The notes: generated from the letters alone by a model not told the origin. A stretch of DNA of 18,077 nt from an uncultured Gammaproteobacteria bacterium (GCA_947258805.1 CAMYJV010000027.1:1-18077); one strand, 5' to 3'; counted from the stretch's first letter, positions 7,601 through 17,927 are shown. Translations and numbers: made by a program.

Positions 7601-9061
7601 GTCCTGCACCCGATCACCGGCCGTGGCCCAGTCACGGCAGCGGGCGACAAGACTTTCGTCTACCTGGTCCCACTGAAAGCGCCATGCCCAATTGCCCTGG
7701 GTGGTACCGGGCGTGTTCATGCGGGCCCCGCCCCCGAGCCGAAGCAAGTCCTGCAACGGCAGCACGGCGAGCCGGGCGGGCGACAGGTAAGCCTGGCGAA
7801 TTAACGCGTCCGGCATATCGGGCTCGCCGCCGAGCTGTGCGTCGACATAGGCCCGCGCGTCGTCTGGCAACGATCGATACCACCCGAGTGTCGTATCATT
7901 GTCGTGAGTGCCGGTATAGATCACGGCATCCTTCACGTGATTGTCGGGCAAATACGGATTATCGGGCGAGCCGTCAAACGCGAACTGCAACACCAGCATG
8001 CCGGGCAATTGGTGCCGCTCGCGCAATTCGGTGACTTCTGGCGTGATAATTCCCAGGTCTTCTGCCACCAGCCGCAGCTCGGGCAGCTCCTCGCGAATCT
8101 TCTGCAGCAACGCGTCACCGGGTACCGGCTCCCAATGCCCCTCACGCGCGTTATCTGAACCATTGGGCACGACCCAGCAGGATTCCAGGGCACGAAAATG
8201 ATCGATGCGGAGCAGATCGAACCAGCGCGCCTGATGACGCAGACGAGCGAGCCACCAGTCAAATCCGTGGGCTGCACCAAACTCCCAGTCATAGACCGGA
8301 TTGCCCCACAGCTGACCGTCCGCGTTGAAATAGTCCGGCGGCACGCCGGCGACCACGTCGGGCACGCCGCCCTCGTCCACCCGGAAATTACGGCGCTGCC
8401 ACCATACGTCGGCGCTGTTGCGGTCAACGTAGAAAGGCAGGTCGCCGAACAGCGCCACGTCGCGTTGCCGGGCATAGTCGTGCAGCGCCCGCCACTGCTG
8501 GTCGAACAGGTACTGCTCGAACATGCAATTGCTCAGCGTGTCGGCGCAGTCGCGAAGCGTGCGGCGCATCGTGTCGGGATCATGGTCCCGGTACTCGAGG
8601 GGCCAGTCCCACCACGCATGACCGTCGAATTGCCGCGTCAGCACCTCGAACAGGGCGAAGGGCAGCAACCAGGCAGCTTCCCGCGCGCGGAATTCAGTGA
8701 ACTTGTGCAGCGCATCGGCGTGGCCGTGCTGGCGGAAGAAACTCCACGCATCGCTGACGAGCCGGCCGCCGGCCGCGGCCGGCGCGCCCACCGGCCACCA
8801 GCTCTGCGCGGCTAGTCCGGCGGTGTCGAGCAATGCGGCATTGCCGGCAAAGGCGGATCGCAGCTGGTACGGCGACAGGCTTGCGTCCACCGGCCCCAGC
8901 GGCAGCACCTGCCAGACGGTGAAACCCGCCTCCGCGATCAGATCGACAAAGCGACGCGCATCTTCGCCCAGTGTGCCCAGTGGCCCTGTGCCCGGCAGGG
9001 ACGTAGGGTGCAGCAGCACGCCGGCGCGACGCCGGCCGGGCGATGGGGACACGTCAGGCAC
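7571..9061 (-). CDS. malQ: 4-alpha-glucanotransferase (amylomaltase, GH77)
   Basis: This 496-residue GH77 enzyme transfers alpha-1,4-glucan segments between maltodextrins, rebuilding longer chains from the short oligosaccharides left by debranching. The N-terminal GVLLHPTSLPG and VWQVLPLGP are diagnostic. Catalytic residues are Asp287 (nucleophile, LLRIDHFRAL), Glu334 (acid/base, LVAEDLG) and Asp387 (GTHDNDTTLGW). Their positions and the length match the compact Thermus-type amylomaltase rather than the roughly 690-residue E. coli MalQ. The start GTG at 9061 lies inside the end of glgC, sharing 8 bases (GTGCCTGA), which suggests translational coupling. A second GTG at 9052 with GAG about 8 bases upstream is an alternative start. 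The 3' end overlaps glgA tail to tail by 30 bases. Confidence 0.96.
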   Translation of the reverse strand: MPDVSPSPGRRRAGVLLHPTSLPGTGPLGTLGEDARRFVDLIAEAGFTVWQVLPLGPVDASLSPYQLRSAFAGNAALLDTAGLAAQSWWPVGAPAAAGGRLVSDAWSFFRQHGHADALHKFTEFRAREAAWLLPFALFEVLTRQFDGHAWWDWPLEYRDHDPDTMRRTLRDCADTLSNCMFEQYLFDQQWRALHDYARQRDVALFGDLPFYVDRNSADVWWQRRNFRVDEGGVPDVVAGVPPDYFNADGQLWGNPVYDWEFGAAHGFDWWLARLRHQARWFDLLRIDHFRALESCWVVPNGSDNAREGHWEPVPGDALLQKIREELPELRLVAEDLGIITPEVTELRERHQLPGMLVLQFAFDGSPDNPYLPDNHVKDAVIYTGTHDNDTTLGWYRSLPDDARAYVDAQLGGEPDMPDALIRQAYLSPARLAVLPLQDLLRLGGGARMNTPGTTQGNWAWRFQWDQVDESLVARCRDWATAGDRVQDLVVRERSAI

Positions 9062-10337
9062 TCTTTAATTGCGCGGCCGACTGCCCGGCCTGCTCCAGCA
9101 TCTCGCGCGTAACCAGCACCACGCCTTTCTCGGTCACGTGATAGCGCCGTGCATCCATTTCGGGATCGCTGCCAATCACCGTCCCGTCCGGCACGACACA
9201 CCCTTCGTCGATAATGGCCCGATGAATGCGGCAGTCTTTACCGATCTGTACGTTCGGCAACAACACCGACCGGTAGACGTCCGAGCGTTCGTCCACCTTC
9301 ACGCTGACAAACAGCAGCGACTCGCGCACGGTGGCACCCGACACGATGCAACCGCCGGAGATCAGCGAATTGACGCCCATGCCACGCCGGCCCTTGTCGT
9401 CGAGGACAAACTTCGCGCTAGGCACCTGCTCGTGGTAGGTCCAGATCGGCCAGTCCTCGTCGTAGAGGTTCAGCTCCGGGCTTACGTGCACCAGCTCGAG
9501 ATTTGCGTCGTAGAACGCGTCTACGGTGCCGACATCGCGCCAGTAGTCCTGGGCCCGGGTCTCCACGTCTTCGAAGGGATAGGCGAAGACACGAAAATCG
9601 TCGATGCAGTTGGGAATGACATTCTTGCCAAAGTCGTGGGCCGAGTTCGGGTCTTCGGCATCGGCTACCAGGCGCTGCTCGAGGAAATCGCGGTCGAACA
9701 CGTAGATACCCATCGAGGCCAGCGCCACATCTTTGCTGCCTGGCATCGGCTGCGGCTTTTCTGGTTTCTCGTTGAATTCGATGATGCGCTGATCGGCATT
9801 CACGGTCATCACACCAAAGGCCGTGGCCTCCGCCACCGGCACCTGGATCACGCCCACCGTGATGTCGGCCCGGTTCTCCACGTGAAAGCCGATCATCGGC
9901 CCGTAGTCCATCTTGTAGACGTGATCGCCGGCAAGAACCAGGATGTGCTCCGGCTGCGTCTCTGCGACGATATCGAGATTCTGGTACACCGCATCTGCGG
10001 TGCCCTGGTACCACCACGCGCCCTTCTGCTGCTGCGCCGGCACGATGTCCACGAACTCGCCGAATTCCCCGCGCAGGTAACCCCAGCCTCGCTGCACGTG
10101 CTGAATCAACGAATGGGCCTTGTACTGGGTCAGCACGAGAATCTGCCGAATACCGGAATTCACGCAGTTCGACAAGGTGAAATCGATAATCCGGTACTTG
10201 CCGCCGAAGGGCGTGGCAGGTTTGGCCCGGTTGGCCGTCAGGTGCCTGAGCCGCTCACCCCGGCCACCGGCCATGATTATGGCCATGGTGCTGGTCGTGA
10301 GATGACTGACGAAGCGCCCGGATTTGCGGAGTTTCAT
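9054..10337 (-). CDS. glgC: Glucose-1-phosphate adenylyltransferase (ADP-glucose pyrophosphorylase)
   Basis: This 427-residue enzyme makes ADP-glucose from ATP and glucose-1-phosphate, the committed and usually allosterically controlled step of bacterial glycogen synthesis. The nucleotide loop AGGRGERL lies at residues 23-30, followed by [23 protein letters not shown]-type sequence appears as [24 protein letters not shown] holds the catalytic Asp, FNEKPEKP binds glucose-1-phosphate, and YWRDVGT is present. The carboxy third is a left-handed beta-helix ([23 protein letters not shown]) ending in [10 protein letters not shown] as in the E. coli enzyme. The protein begins about ten residues before the Rossmann core, so the ATG at 10337 is reasonable, although no clear Shine-Dalgarno is seen. 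It diverges from glgB across 86 bases and is followed by overlapping malQ, forming a glgC-malQ unit. Confidence 0.97.
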   Translation of the reverse strand: MKLRKSGRFVSHLTTSTMAIIMAGGRGERLRHLTANRAKPATPFGGKYRIIDFTLSNCVNSGIRQILVLTQYKAHSLIQHVQRGWGYLRGEFGEFVDIVPAQQQKGAWWYQGTADAVYQNLDIVAETQPEHILVLAGDHVYKMDYGPMIGFHVENRADITVGVIQVPVAEATAFGVMTVNADQRIIEFNEKPEKPQPMPGSKDVALASMGIYVFDRDFLEQRLVADAEDPNSAHDFGKNVIPNCIDDFRVFAYPFEDVETRAQDYWRDVGTVDAFYDANLELVHVSPELNLYDEDWPIWTYHEQVPSAKFVLDDKGRRGMGVNSLISGGCIVSGATVRESLLFVSVKVDERSDVYRSVLLPNVQIGKDCRIHRAIIDEGCVVPDGTVIGSDPEMDARRYHVTEKGVVLVTREMLEQAGQSAAQLKSA

Positions 10338-10423
10338 GGTGGTGGACCCTGTCTGGGGGGGCTCTTGTATTTATATATGAGCTATACGTTACGACTGTAT
10401 GTAATATTTGACAAACTTTTTTC
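10338..10423. promoter_or_regulatory. AT-rich divergent promoter region between glgC and glgB
   Basis: This 86-base spacer separates the divergent starts of glgC and glgB and is much richer in A and T than anything around it, especially 10365-10420. Toward glgB, TAATAT at 10402-10407 could be a -10 element, which would leave a leader of about 10 bases. Toward glgC, several TATA-like hexamers lie in the complement of 10368-10386, with TTGTCA (complement of 10409-10414) upstream, but the spacing to any of them is poor. A run of seven G lies at 10355-10361. A perfect TTGACA at 10408-10413 is too close to the glgB ATG to be its -35. Both genes must start transcription here, but no element is firm. 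Confidence 0.5.
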
Positions 10424-12643
10424 ATGTCGAGCATTCATGCCATGACCTCGCCCCCGGGGAAGAGCACCGACGATACGCTGGAGGGGCCGCTGCGCAGGGT
10501 CTGCGAGGCCCGTCATCACGACCCCTTCGAGGTCCTGGGTCGCCACCCGCTGAGCCCTGGCCGCGCCGTGGTGCGCGCGCTGTGGCCCCGGGTGCGCTCG
10601 CTTCAGCTGACGGAAACCGGCGAGCCCCTGCAACGTCTCGGCAACACCGACCTTTTCGAGTGGCGGGGCGCAGACACCGGCCTGCCGGCCCGTTACCAAC
10701 TCACGGCACTGCTTGACGACGGTCGGCAAATCACCGCTTTCGACCCGTACTGCTTCCCGCCCCTGCTGGAAGACAGCGATATCGACGCCTTCGGTCGCGG
10801 CGATCACAATCGCGCCCACCGCTGCCTGGGCGCCCACCCGGTGACGGTGGACGGGGTTGCCGGCACCCGCTTCGCGGTCTGGGCGCCCAACGCCGAGCGG
10901 GTCAGCGTCGTGGGCGACTTCAACGGCTGGGACGGTCGCTGTCACCCGATGCGCGTGCGCGGCGGTTCGGGTGTCTGGGAACTCTTTCTGCCGGATCTCG
11001 GCGCCGGCACGCTCTACAAATACGAACTTCGCAACCGGGCCAGCGGCGAACTGCTGATCAAGGGTGATCCCTTTGCCCAGTCCATGGAAATGCGCCCGGC
11101 CACTGCCAGCCGCGTCGCCGGCGCATCCACCTTCACGTGGACGGACAAAGACTGGCTGGCCCAGCGCGAAGCCCACGACTGGCTGCATGAAGCGCTGGCG
11201 ATCTACGAGTTGCACGCCGGTTCCTGGCGTCGGGGTGCAGACGGCAAACCGTTGACTTACCGGGAGCTTGCCGAGGTTCTGCCTGCCTACCTGGTGGAAC
11301 TCGGCTTCACGCACGTGGAGCTGATGCCGATCACGGAGTATCCGCTGGACGAATCCTGGGGCTATCAGCCCACCGGCTATTTTGCGCCCACCGCCCGCTA
11401 CGGCAGCCCGGACGATCTGCGTTACCTGGTAGACCGCCTGCATGCGGCGAGAATCGGTGTCGTCCTGGACTGGGTACCCGGCCACTTCCCGAAAGACGCC
11501 CACGGACTTTCGCGCTTCGATGGCACGACGCTCTACGAGTACGGTGACGAGCGACGCGCCCTGCATCCGGACTGGGGTACGCTGGTCTTCGACTACGGGC
11601 GCAACGAGGTGCAGTCGTTCCTGACTTCCAGCGCGTTGTACTGGCTGGAGGAGTTCCATGTCGATGGCCTGCGCGTTGATGCAGTCGCCTCGATGCTGTA
11701 CCTGGACTACTCACGCAAGCACGGCGAATGGGCACCCAACGTGCACGGCAGCAACGAGCACCTGGAAGCCATCAGCTTCCTGAAGCACCTCAATGAAACC
11801 ACCCACCGGGAGTGTCCGGGCACCCTCACCTTCGCCGAGGAGTCCACCGCGTGGCCCGGTGTTACGCGACCGACGTTCATTGGCGGCCTGGGTTTCAGCC
11901 TGAAGTGGAACATGGGCTGGATGCACGACACGCTGGCGTACCTCAGCGAGGACCCGATACACCGCCGTTTCCACCACGACCGCGTAACCTTCGGCCCGCT
12001 CTACGCCTTCTCGGAGAACTTCACCCTGCCGCTGTCCCACGACGAAGTGGTGCACGGCAAACGCTCACTGCTCGGCCGAATGCCCGGCGACGACTGGCAA
12101 CGCTTTGCAAATCTGCGCCTGCTGTACGGCTTTCAGTGGACCTATCCCGGCAAGAAACTGTTGTTCATGGGTCAGGAGTTTGGCCAGCCCGACGAATGGG
12201 ACGCCAAGCGTGCCCTGCCCTGGCACCTGCTGGACGACTCGCTGCACGCGGGCGTGCAGCGCCTGGTTCGCGACCTGAACGCGCTGTACCGCTCACACCC
12301 GGCGTTGCACGAGCTCGATTTCGACCCGGCGGGCTTTCACTGGCTGCGCTGGGATGACGCGGACAATTCAGCCATCAGTTACCTGCGTATCGGCCAGGAA
12401 GCTGAACTGGTCGTTGCGATTAACTTCACACCGGTGCCCCGGGAAGGCTACCGGCTTGGAGTGCCGCGTGCAGGCCGCTACCGGGAAATCCTGAACACCG
12501 ATTCGCGCTTCTACGGCGGCAGCGACCTGGGCAATCCGTTACCGGTGGCGACAGACGGGAAGCCGTGGATGGACCAGCGCCAGTCGATTGCCGTGACTCT
12601 GCCACCGCTCGCCACCGTAGTGCTTGAGCACGTACCGGACTGA
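10424..12643 (+). CDS. glgB: 1,4-alpha-glucan branching enzyme (GH13)
   Basis: This 739-residue enzyme cuts alpha-1,4 chains and rejoins the segment through alpha-1,6 bonds, creating glycogen branches. Layout: an N1 region to about residue 120 ([12 protein letters not shown]), a CBM48 module near 135-230 ([22 protein letters not shown]), the (beta/alpha)8 core from about 260, and a C-terminal beta domain from about 640. Catalytic residues are Asp419 (GLRVDAVAS), Glu472 (TFAEEST) and Asp540 (SHDEVVHGK). Each is shifted by exactly 14 from the E. coli residues 405, 458 and 526, so the full-length N1-containing form is intact. The ATG at 10424 has no visible Shine-Dalgarno; a second ATG at codon 7 (10442) is an alternative. 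It converges on glgX with an 8-base gap. Confidence 0.96.
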   Translation: MSSIHAMTSPPGKSTDDTLEGPLRRVCEARHHDPFEVLGRHPLSPGRAVVRALWPRVRSLQLTETGEPLQRLGNTDLFEWRGADTGLPARYQLTALLDDGRQITAFDPYCFPPLLEDSDIDAFGRGDHNRAHRCLGAHPVTVDGVAGTRFAVWAPNAERVSVVGDFNGWDGRCHPMRVRGGSGVWELFLPDLGAGTLYKYELRNRASGELLIKGDPFAQSMEMRPATASRVAGASTFTWTDKDWLAQREAHDWLHEALAIYELHAGSWRRGADGKPLTYRELAEVLPAYLVELGFTHVELMPITEYPLDESWGYQPTGYFAPTARYGSPDDLRYLVDRLHAARIGVVLDWVPGHFPKDAHGLSRFDGTTLYEYGDERRALHPDWGTLVFDYGRNEVQSFLTSSALYWLEEFHVDGLRVDAVASMLYLDYSRKHGEWAPNVHGSNEHLEAISFLKHLNETTHRECPGTLTFAEESTAWPGVTRPTFIGGLGFSLKWNMGWMHDTLAYLSEDPIHRRFHHDRVTFGPLYAFSENFTLPLSHDEVVHGKRSLLGRMPGDDWQRFANLRLLYGFQWTYPGKKLLFMGQEFGQPDEWDAKRALPWHLLDDSLHAGVQRLVRDLNALYRSHPALHELDFDPAGFHWLRWDDADNSAISYLRIGQEAELVVAINFTPVPREGYRLGVPRAGRYREILNTDSRFYGGSDLGNPLPVATDGKPWMDQRQSIAVTLPPLATVVLEHVPD

Positions 12644-12651
12644 TCGTCTCG

Positions 12652-14706
12652 CTAGTCCTGTTCCAGGACGACCACTGAATGCGCCCGCACGGCAACCCGG
12701 CGGCGGCGAATCTGCCGCCAGCGTGATGGCGGACTGATGTCGTTCGGCGACGCCCGCGAAGTGTCGAGGATGATTCTCCATTTGCCGGCAGGCAACCGAA
12801 CCGGGTGCGCCTGGTCATCCATGTTCATCACGATGTGCAGCCGCGGCTCGTCGGGAGTCATGCCGGACAGTGTGGCGCCCAGCAGGTTCGCGCCCGGGAG
12901 GTCCCAATCGGGAGCCTCCAGGCGCGCGCCATACCAGGCAATATCCGGATGTTCTTCATCGTCCGCCCCCGACTCGCCCGTCAGGAAACGATGGCGGCGC
13001 AGCGACGGCCGGCGTCGGCGCAGGCCGATGAGTTCGCGCACGAAACGCAGCATGCCGCTGTTGCCGGCCAACAGGCTCCAGTCGAACCAGCCGGTGGGGT
13101 TGTCCTGGCACCACGCATTGTTGTTGCCCTGCTGGCTGCGCAGCAATTCGTCGCCGGCCAGCAGCATCGGCACACCCTGGCTCAGCAGCAGCATTGCAAT
13201 ACTGTTTTTTGCCTGCTGCAACCGCAGGGCGTTTATCTTCGGATTGTCGGTCGGCCCTTCATGACCGCAATTCCAGCTCAGGTTGTGGTTGTTGCCGTCT
13301 CGATTATCTTCGCCGTTGGCCTCGTTGCGCTTTTGTTCGTAGCTAACGAGGTCGTTGAGCGTAAAGCCGTCATGGCAGGTGATGAAGTTGATGCTGTTCA
13401 CCGGCAGCCGCCCGGAGTCGGCATACAGATCGCTGCTGCCCGCCAGGCGCGACGCGACGCGGGCTATCAGGCCACCGTCACCGCGCAGGAAGCCCCGCAG
13501 CGTGTCCCGGTAATCACCGTTCCATTCGGCCCAGCGATAGCCGGGGAAATCTCCCACCTGGTAAAGGCCGGCGGCATCCCACGCCTCGGCAATCAGGTGA
13601 GTCTCGGCCAGCGTCGTGGAGAACTCGGTATTCCAAAGCACCGGCGCGTGGTACATGGGCTCACCGTCTTCACCGCGCGCGAGCACGCTCGCGAGGTCCA
13701 GCCGGAAGCCGTCTACGTGCATCTCGCGGACCCAGTACTCCATGCACTCGAGGATCAGGCGTGCCACCAGCGGATGATTACAGTTCACCGTATTGCCGCA
13801 ACCCGTGTAGTCCCGGTACTGCGACCGGTCTTCCGGGTCGAGGTGATAGAAGAACTCGTTGCCGAAACCTTTGAAGTTGATAATCGGACCCTCGGCGCCA
13901 CCCTCGGCCGTGTGATTGAACACCACGTCGAGAATGATGCCGATGCCGGCTTTGTGCAGCGCCTTGACCATATCCCGGAACTCGTCGCGCGGATTGTCGC
14001 CGGCAACGAACCCGGGATGCGGCGCGAAAAATCCGTAGGTGCTGTAGCCCCAGTAGTTGTGCAGTCCGAGTTCGGCCGCACCCTCCGGCACGTCCTGCTC
14101 ATCGAAGGCCATCACCGGCAGCAGCTCCACGTGCGTAATACCGAGGTCTACCAGGTATGGAATCTTCTCGGTCAGGCCGCGGAAGGTACCGGGAGCAGAC
14201 ACGCCGGCCTCTGCCCCGTGTGTGAAGCCGCCCACGTGCAGCTCGTAGATCACGCTGTCCGCCAGCGGCACATGCAGTTGCGCATCGCCCTCCCAGTCGT
14301 AGCCATCGGTGGGCAACACGCGGGCGCGAATGCCGGGGGCAGCCGCGTTGATACAGGCTTCGGCGCGGTTCCAGCGCGCCGGCTCCACGGCCTGGGCCCA
14401 TGGGTCCAGCAGCTCACGCCGCGGGTTGAACCGGCAGCCGCTCTCGCTGGTATCCGCCGGACCGTCAGCCCGCCATGTGTAGCAAATGCCGGGCGCTGCG
14501 CCGACCACGAATACGTGCCAGAAAAAAAAGGTCCGGTGCTGCTGCGCGTCGAGTTCGATGACCTGCAGCGGCTCAGCGTCTTCCGGGCCCGCGTAGAGCT
14601 GCAACCACATGCGAGTCGCGCCGCGGCAGAAGACAGAAAAATTGACGCCCTCGTCGTGGGCCGAGGCACCGGCCGGCAAGTGCTGGCCCGGTTGGATTTC
14701 GAACAC
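12652..14706 (-). CDS. glgX: Glycogen debranching enzyme, isoamylase type (GH13)
   Basis: This enzyme hydrolyses the alpha-1,6 branches left after phosphorylase has trimmed the outer chains. With the start proposed here it has 684 residues. An N-terminal CBM48-like part (GVNFSVFCRGATRMWLQLY) precedes the GH13 barrel, marked by VIYELHVGGFTHG and ILDVVFNHTAEG. Catalytic residues are Asp337 (GFRLDLAS), Glu374 (LIAEAWD) and Asp446 (FITCHDGFTL), almost the positions of E. coli GlgX (336, 371, 443). The frame is open to ATG 14823, but that would put 39 extra residues inside the glgP coding end. GTG 14706 has GGAG 9 bases upstream (complement of 14716-14719), puts FEIQPGQHLPAG at the N-terminus as expected, and leaves 23 bases after glgP. 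It is therefore probably co-transcribed with glgP. A TreX-like transferase side activity is possible. Confidence 0.93.
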   Translation of the reverse strand: MFEIQPGQHLPAGASAHDEGVNFSVFCRGATRMWLQLYAGPEDAEPLQVIELDAQQHRTFFFWHVFVVGAAPGICYTWRADGPADTSESGCRFNPRRELLDPWAQAVEPARWNRAEACINAAAPGIRARVLPTDGYDWEGDAQLHVPLADSVIYELHVGGFTHGAEAGVSAPGTFRGLTEKIPYLVDLGITHVELLPVMAFDEQDVPEGAAELGLHNYWGYSTYGFFAPHPGFVAGDNPRDEFRDMVKALHKAGIGIILDVVFNHTAEGGAEGPIINFKGFGNEFFYHLDPEDRSQYRDYTGCGNTVNCNHPLVARLILECMEYWVREMHVDGFRLDLASVLARGEDGEPMYHAPVLWNTEFSTTLAETHLIAEAWDAAGLYQVGDFPGYRWAEWNGDYRDTLRGFLRGDGGLIARVASRLAGSSDLYADSGRLPVNSINFITCHDGFTLNDLVSYEQKRNEANGEDNRDGNNHNLSWNCGHEGPTDNPKINALRLQQAKNSIAMLLLSQGVPMLLAGDELLRSQQGNNNAWCQDNPTGWFDWSLLAGNSGMLRFVRELIGLRRRRPSLRRHRFLTGESGADDEEHPDIAWYGARLEAPDWDLPGANLLGATLSGMTPDEPRLHIVMNMDDQAHPVRLPAGKWRIILDTSRASPNDISPPSRWRQIRRRRVAVRAHSVVVLEQD

Positions 14707-14729
14707 GCTGATCGGCTCCGTCCCCCGAA

Positions 14730-17351
14730 TCAGAGCCAGCGCATCAGGCCGAGCTCGTAGGGATGGGCAAGGTGCGGGTGACTGGGTATGGCGCGGATTT
14801 CGCAGCGCAACTGGCCGGTCCACGGAGATTCCATAGCGAGACGATAGGTTCGCGTGTCGCCGTCACCGCCGTCGGGCTCAGGGACGAAGGGCACCACCAT
14901 GACCAGGTCATCGTCCAGCTCCCGGACCCCGTCGGCAACTTGTGCATAACCGGCAAAGCGTTGCAGCGGAACCGATTCTTCGGAACAGACTTCTCGATGG
15001 ACCACGCATTCCACGCGAACGTCTTCCGGCGACAGGGCGCCGAGGGACACTTTGACCGCGATGGACAAAGTGCCGTCCACCGGCATCCGCTCGGGTATTT
15101 CACCGAGCATCTCCAGGCTGATCTGCGGCCAGGCTTCGCGCACCCTGTGCTTCCACTTGGCCAGGTCTTTGGCTACCGCGAAATTGTCTGCGCCGAGGAG
15201 CTTGCCCTGCCGGCAGGCCGGACCGTAATAGCCAACGGCGTAGTCGTTCAGGAACCGCCGGCTGTTGAAGTGCGGCAGCACCGTGGCCATCGAGCGCTTG
15301 GACAAGGCCACCCACCCGGGTGAATAACCATGCTTCTCGTCGCGGTCGTAATACAGGGGAATCACTTCGTCCTGCAGGGTTTCATACAAGGTGCGCGCAT
15401 CTTCCCGGTCCCGCTCTGCCGGGTCATCCGTGGCCGACGGCGGCATGCCCCAGCCATTCGTGCCGTCGTAAGCCTCTGCCCACCAGCCGTCGAGCACGCT
15501 GAGATTTACCGTGCCGTTGATCGCGGCCTTCATGCCCGACGTGCCGCTGGCCTCCAGCGGGGCGATGGGCGTGTTCAGCCAGACATCTACACCTGCCGTC
15601 AACAGGCGCCCCAGGCCCATGTCGTAGCCCTCGACCATGATGACCTTCCCGACAAAGGGCGGCTGGTTCGAGATCTCGTGCACCCGGCGCAGCAACTCCT
15701 GCCCGGGCTCGTCTGCCGGGTGCGCCTTGCCGGCAAAAATAAACACGACGGGGCGCTCATCTTTATCCACGATCTGCTGCAACCAGCCGAGATCATGAAA
15801 CAGCAGCGTAGCCCGCTTGTAGGTGGCGAAACGGCGAGCGAATCCGACGGTGAGTACGTTCGGATCTTCCGGATCCAGGTACTTCAGCAGGCGGTGTATG
15901 TGGGCGTGGCTGACGTTGTTGCGTTGATACTGCCGTTCCAGCCGCCGGCGCAGCGCGATGAGCATGTTGCTCTTGACCCGCTGGTTCACGTACCAGAAGC
16001 GCGGGTCAGGGATACCCTCGATGCCCGTCGCCAAAGTACGGTCCATGAGCTGACTGCCCCACGCGGGACCCACGTGCTGTTCGAGCAGCTCGGCCCAGCC
16101 CTGTTCCATGAAGGTCGGCACGTGCACCCCATTGGTGACGAAACCCACCGGGTTCTCGAGCGGCGGCACATCGGGCCACGCCGACGAACAGATTTCTGCA
16201 GACACGCGGCCGTGGATGCGGCTCACGCCGTTGACAGAGCTCGCCGCCGAAATGGCCAGCCGTGTCATGTTGAACTCCTTGCCCTGGTTGGAGTTCTGAC
16301 CCAGGCGCAGGAACTGTTCCTCGGAGATGCCCAGCTCGCCGATCATGTCGTGAAAATGTGACAGTACTAGTTCACGGTCAAAGACATCGTGCCCCGCGGC
16401 TACCGGCGTATGCGTGGTGAATACCGTGCTTGCGGCCACCGCCTCCCGCGCAGTGTCGTAGTCGAGACCGCCCTTCATCAGGAAACGAATGCGCTCGACG
16501 GCCTGGAAGGCAGCATGCCCTTCATTGATGTGCCAGACACGCGGTTGCATGCCGGACGACAACAGCGCGCGAACGCCGGCAATCCCGAGCACGATTTCCT
16601 GCTCGATGCGTCGCTCCTTGTCGCCGCCGTACAGCACCCGGGTAATTTCCTGGTGCCGGGGCTCATTCTCCGGGATATCCGTATCAAGCAGCAGCACCGG
16701 TACGCGGCCGACGTGGGCCCGCCAGACCTTCACCGAGACTTCGGTGCCCTGGATCGGGCAGGTGACGTACAGCTCGCTGCCGTCGGCCGTTATCACCGGC
16801 TCCACCGAGCCGTCGCCGGCCCGAAGGTACGGGTGCTCGACCAGCTGATGCCCGTGACGGTCGATTAACTGCTTGAAATATCCCGAGCGATACAAGAGGC
16901 CCACAGCCACGAAGGGCAGGCGCATGTCGCTGGCTGTCTTGCAGTGATCGCCGGCCAGGATACCGAGGCCGCCGGAGTAGATCGGGAAACTCTCGTGATA
17001 ACCGAATTCCGCGCAGAAATAGGCCACCAGGTCCTCGTGTTCCAGCTGCGCGGGGGCGTAACCATCCAGACCCTGCTCCAGGTAAGCATCGAACTCCGCC
17101 AGCACCTTGCGGTACAGGCCCAGGAAGGTCTCGCTTTCAGCGGCGTTGTCGAGCCGGCGCTGGTCCACGTAGCGCAGAAACACCCGCGGATTCCTGTCGA
17201 CGCGCCAGTACAGCTCTTCGTCGAGCATGAACAGGAGCTGCCGGGTCGGCCGGTGCCAGCTGTACCAGAAATTCGATCCGAGTTCGGCGAGTCGCTCAAT
17301 CCTGGCCGGCAGCCGGGCTGCGACTTCGATGGGAAAAGACTTTCCAGTCAT
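14730..17351 (-). CDS. glgP: Glycogen/alpha-glucan phosphorylase (GT35) with DUF3417-type N-terminus
   Basis: This 873-residue PLP enzyme releases glucose-1-phosphate from non-reducing ends of alpha-1,4-glucan by phosphorolysis. The N-terminal stretch around residues 15-45 (ERLAELGSNFWYSWH, then RQLLFMLDEELYW) is characteristic of the DUF3417-containing alpha-glucan phosphorylases. These differ from the E. coli GlgP/MalP branch and occur in Thermus, actinobacteria and many environmental bacteria. GLGILAGDHCKTASDM, WHINEGHAAF, TTHTPVAAGHDVF and GFVTNGVHVPTF are present. PLP Lys608 lies in ASGTSGMKAAINGT, followed by LSVLDGWWAEAYDG. The start ATG 17351 follows a spacer with no clear Shine-Dalgarno. 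glgX follows after 23 bases, so phosphorolysis and debranching are probably expressed together. Confidence 0.95.
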   Translation of the reverse strand: MTGKSFPIEVAARLPARIERLAELGSNFWYSWHRPTRQLLFMLDEELYWRVDRNPRVFLRYVDQRRLDNAAESETFLGLYRKVLAEFDAYLEQGLDGYAPAQLEHEDLVAYFCAEFGYHESFPIYSGGLGILAGDHCKTASDMRLPFVAVGLLYRSGYFKQLIDRHGHQLVEHPYLRAGDGSVEPVITADGSELYVTCPIQGTEVSVKVWRAHVGRVPVLLLDTDIPENEPRHQEITRVLYGGDKERRIEQEIVLGIAGVRALLSSGMQPRVWHINEGHAAFQAVERIRFLMKGGLDYDTAREAVAASTVFTTHTPVAAGHDVFDRELVLSHFHDMIGELGISEEQFLRLGQNSNQGKEFNMTRLAISAASSVNGVSRIHGRVSAEICSSAWPDVPPLENPVGFVTNGVHVPTFMEQGWAELLEQHVGPAWGSQLMDRTLATGIEGIPDPRFWYVNQRVKSNMLIALRRRLERQYQRNNVSHAHIHRLLKYLDPEDPNVLTVGFARRFATYKRATLLFHDLGWLQQIVDKDERPVVFIFAGKAHPADEPGQELLRRVHEISNQPPFVGKVIMVEGYDMGLGRLLTAGVDVWLNTPIAPLEASGTSGMKAAINGTVNLSVLDGWWAEAYDGTNGWGMPPSATDDPAERDREDARTLYETLQDEVIPLYYDRDEKHGYSPGWVALSKRSMATVLPHFNSRRFLNDYAVGYYGPACRQGKLLGADNFAVAKDLAKWKHRVREAWPQISLEMLGEIPERMPVDGTLSIAVKVSLGALSPEDVRVECVVHREVCSEESVPLQRFAGYAQVADGVRELDDDLVMVVPFVPEPDGGDGDTRTYRLAMESPWTGQLRCEIRAIPSHPHLAHPYELGLMRWL

Positions 17352-17927
<576 letters not shown>

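Noticed and set aside
10408..10413. TTGACA as the -35 of glgB
   Set aside because: The corresponding -10 would fall inside the glgB coding start at about 10431, where the bases (GCATTC) do not fit.
12805..14760. 651-codon open frame antisense to glgX
   Set aside because: glgX shows intact catalytic residues and a normal length. The antisense translation has no recognisable domain and is a GC-driven shadow, like those opposite glgC (9069-10445) and glgB (10382-11659).
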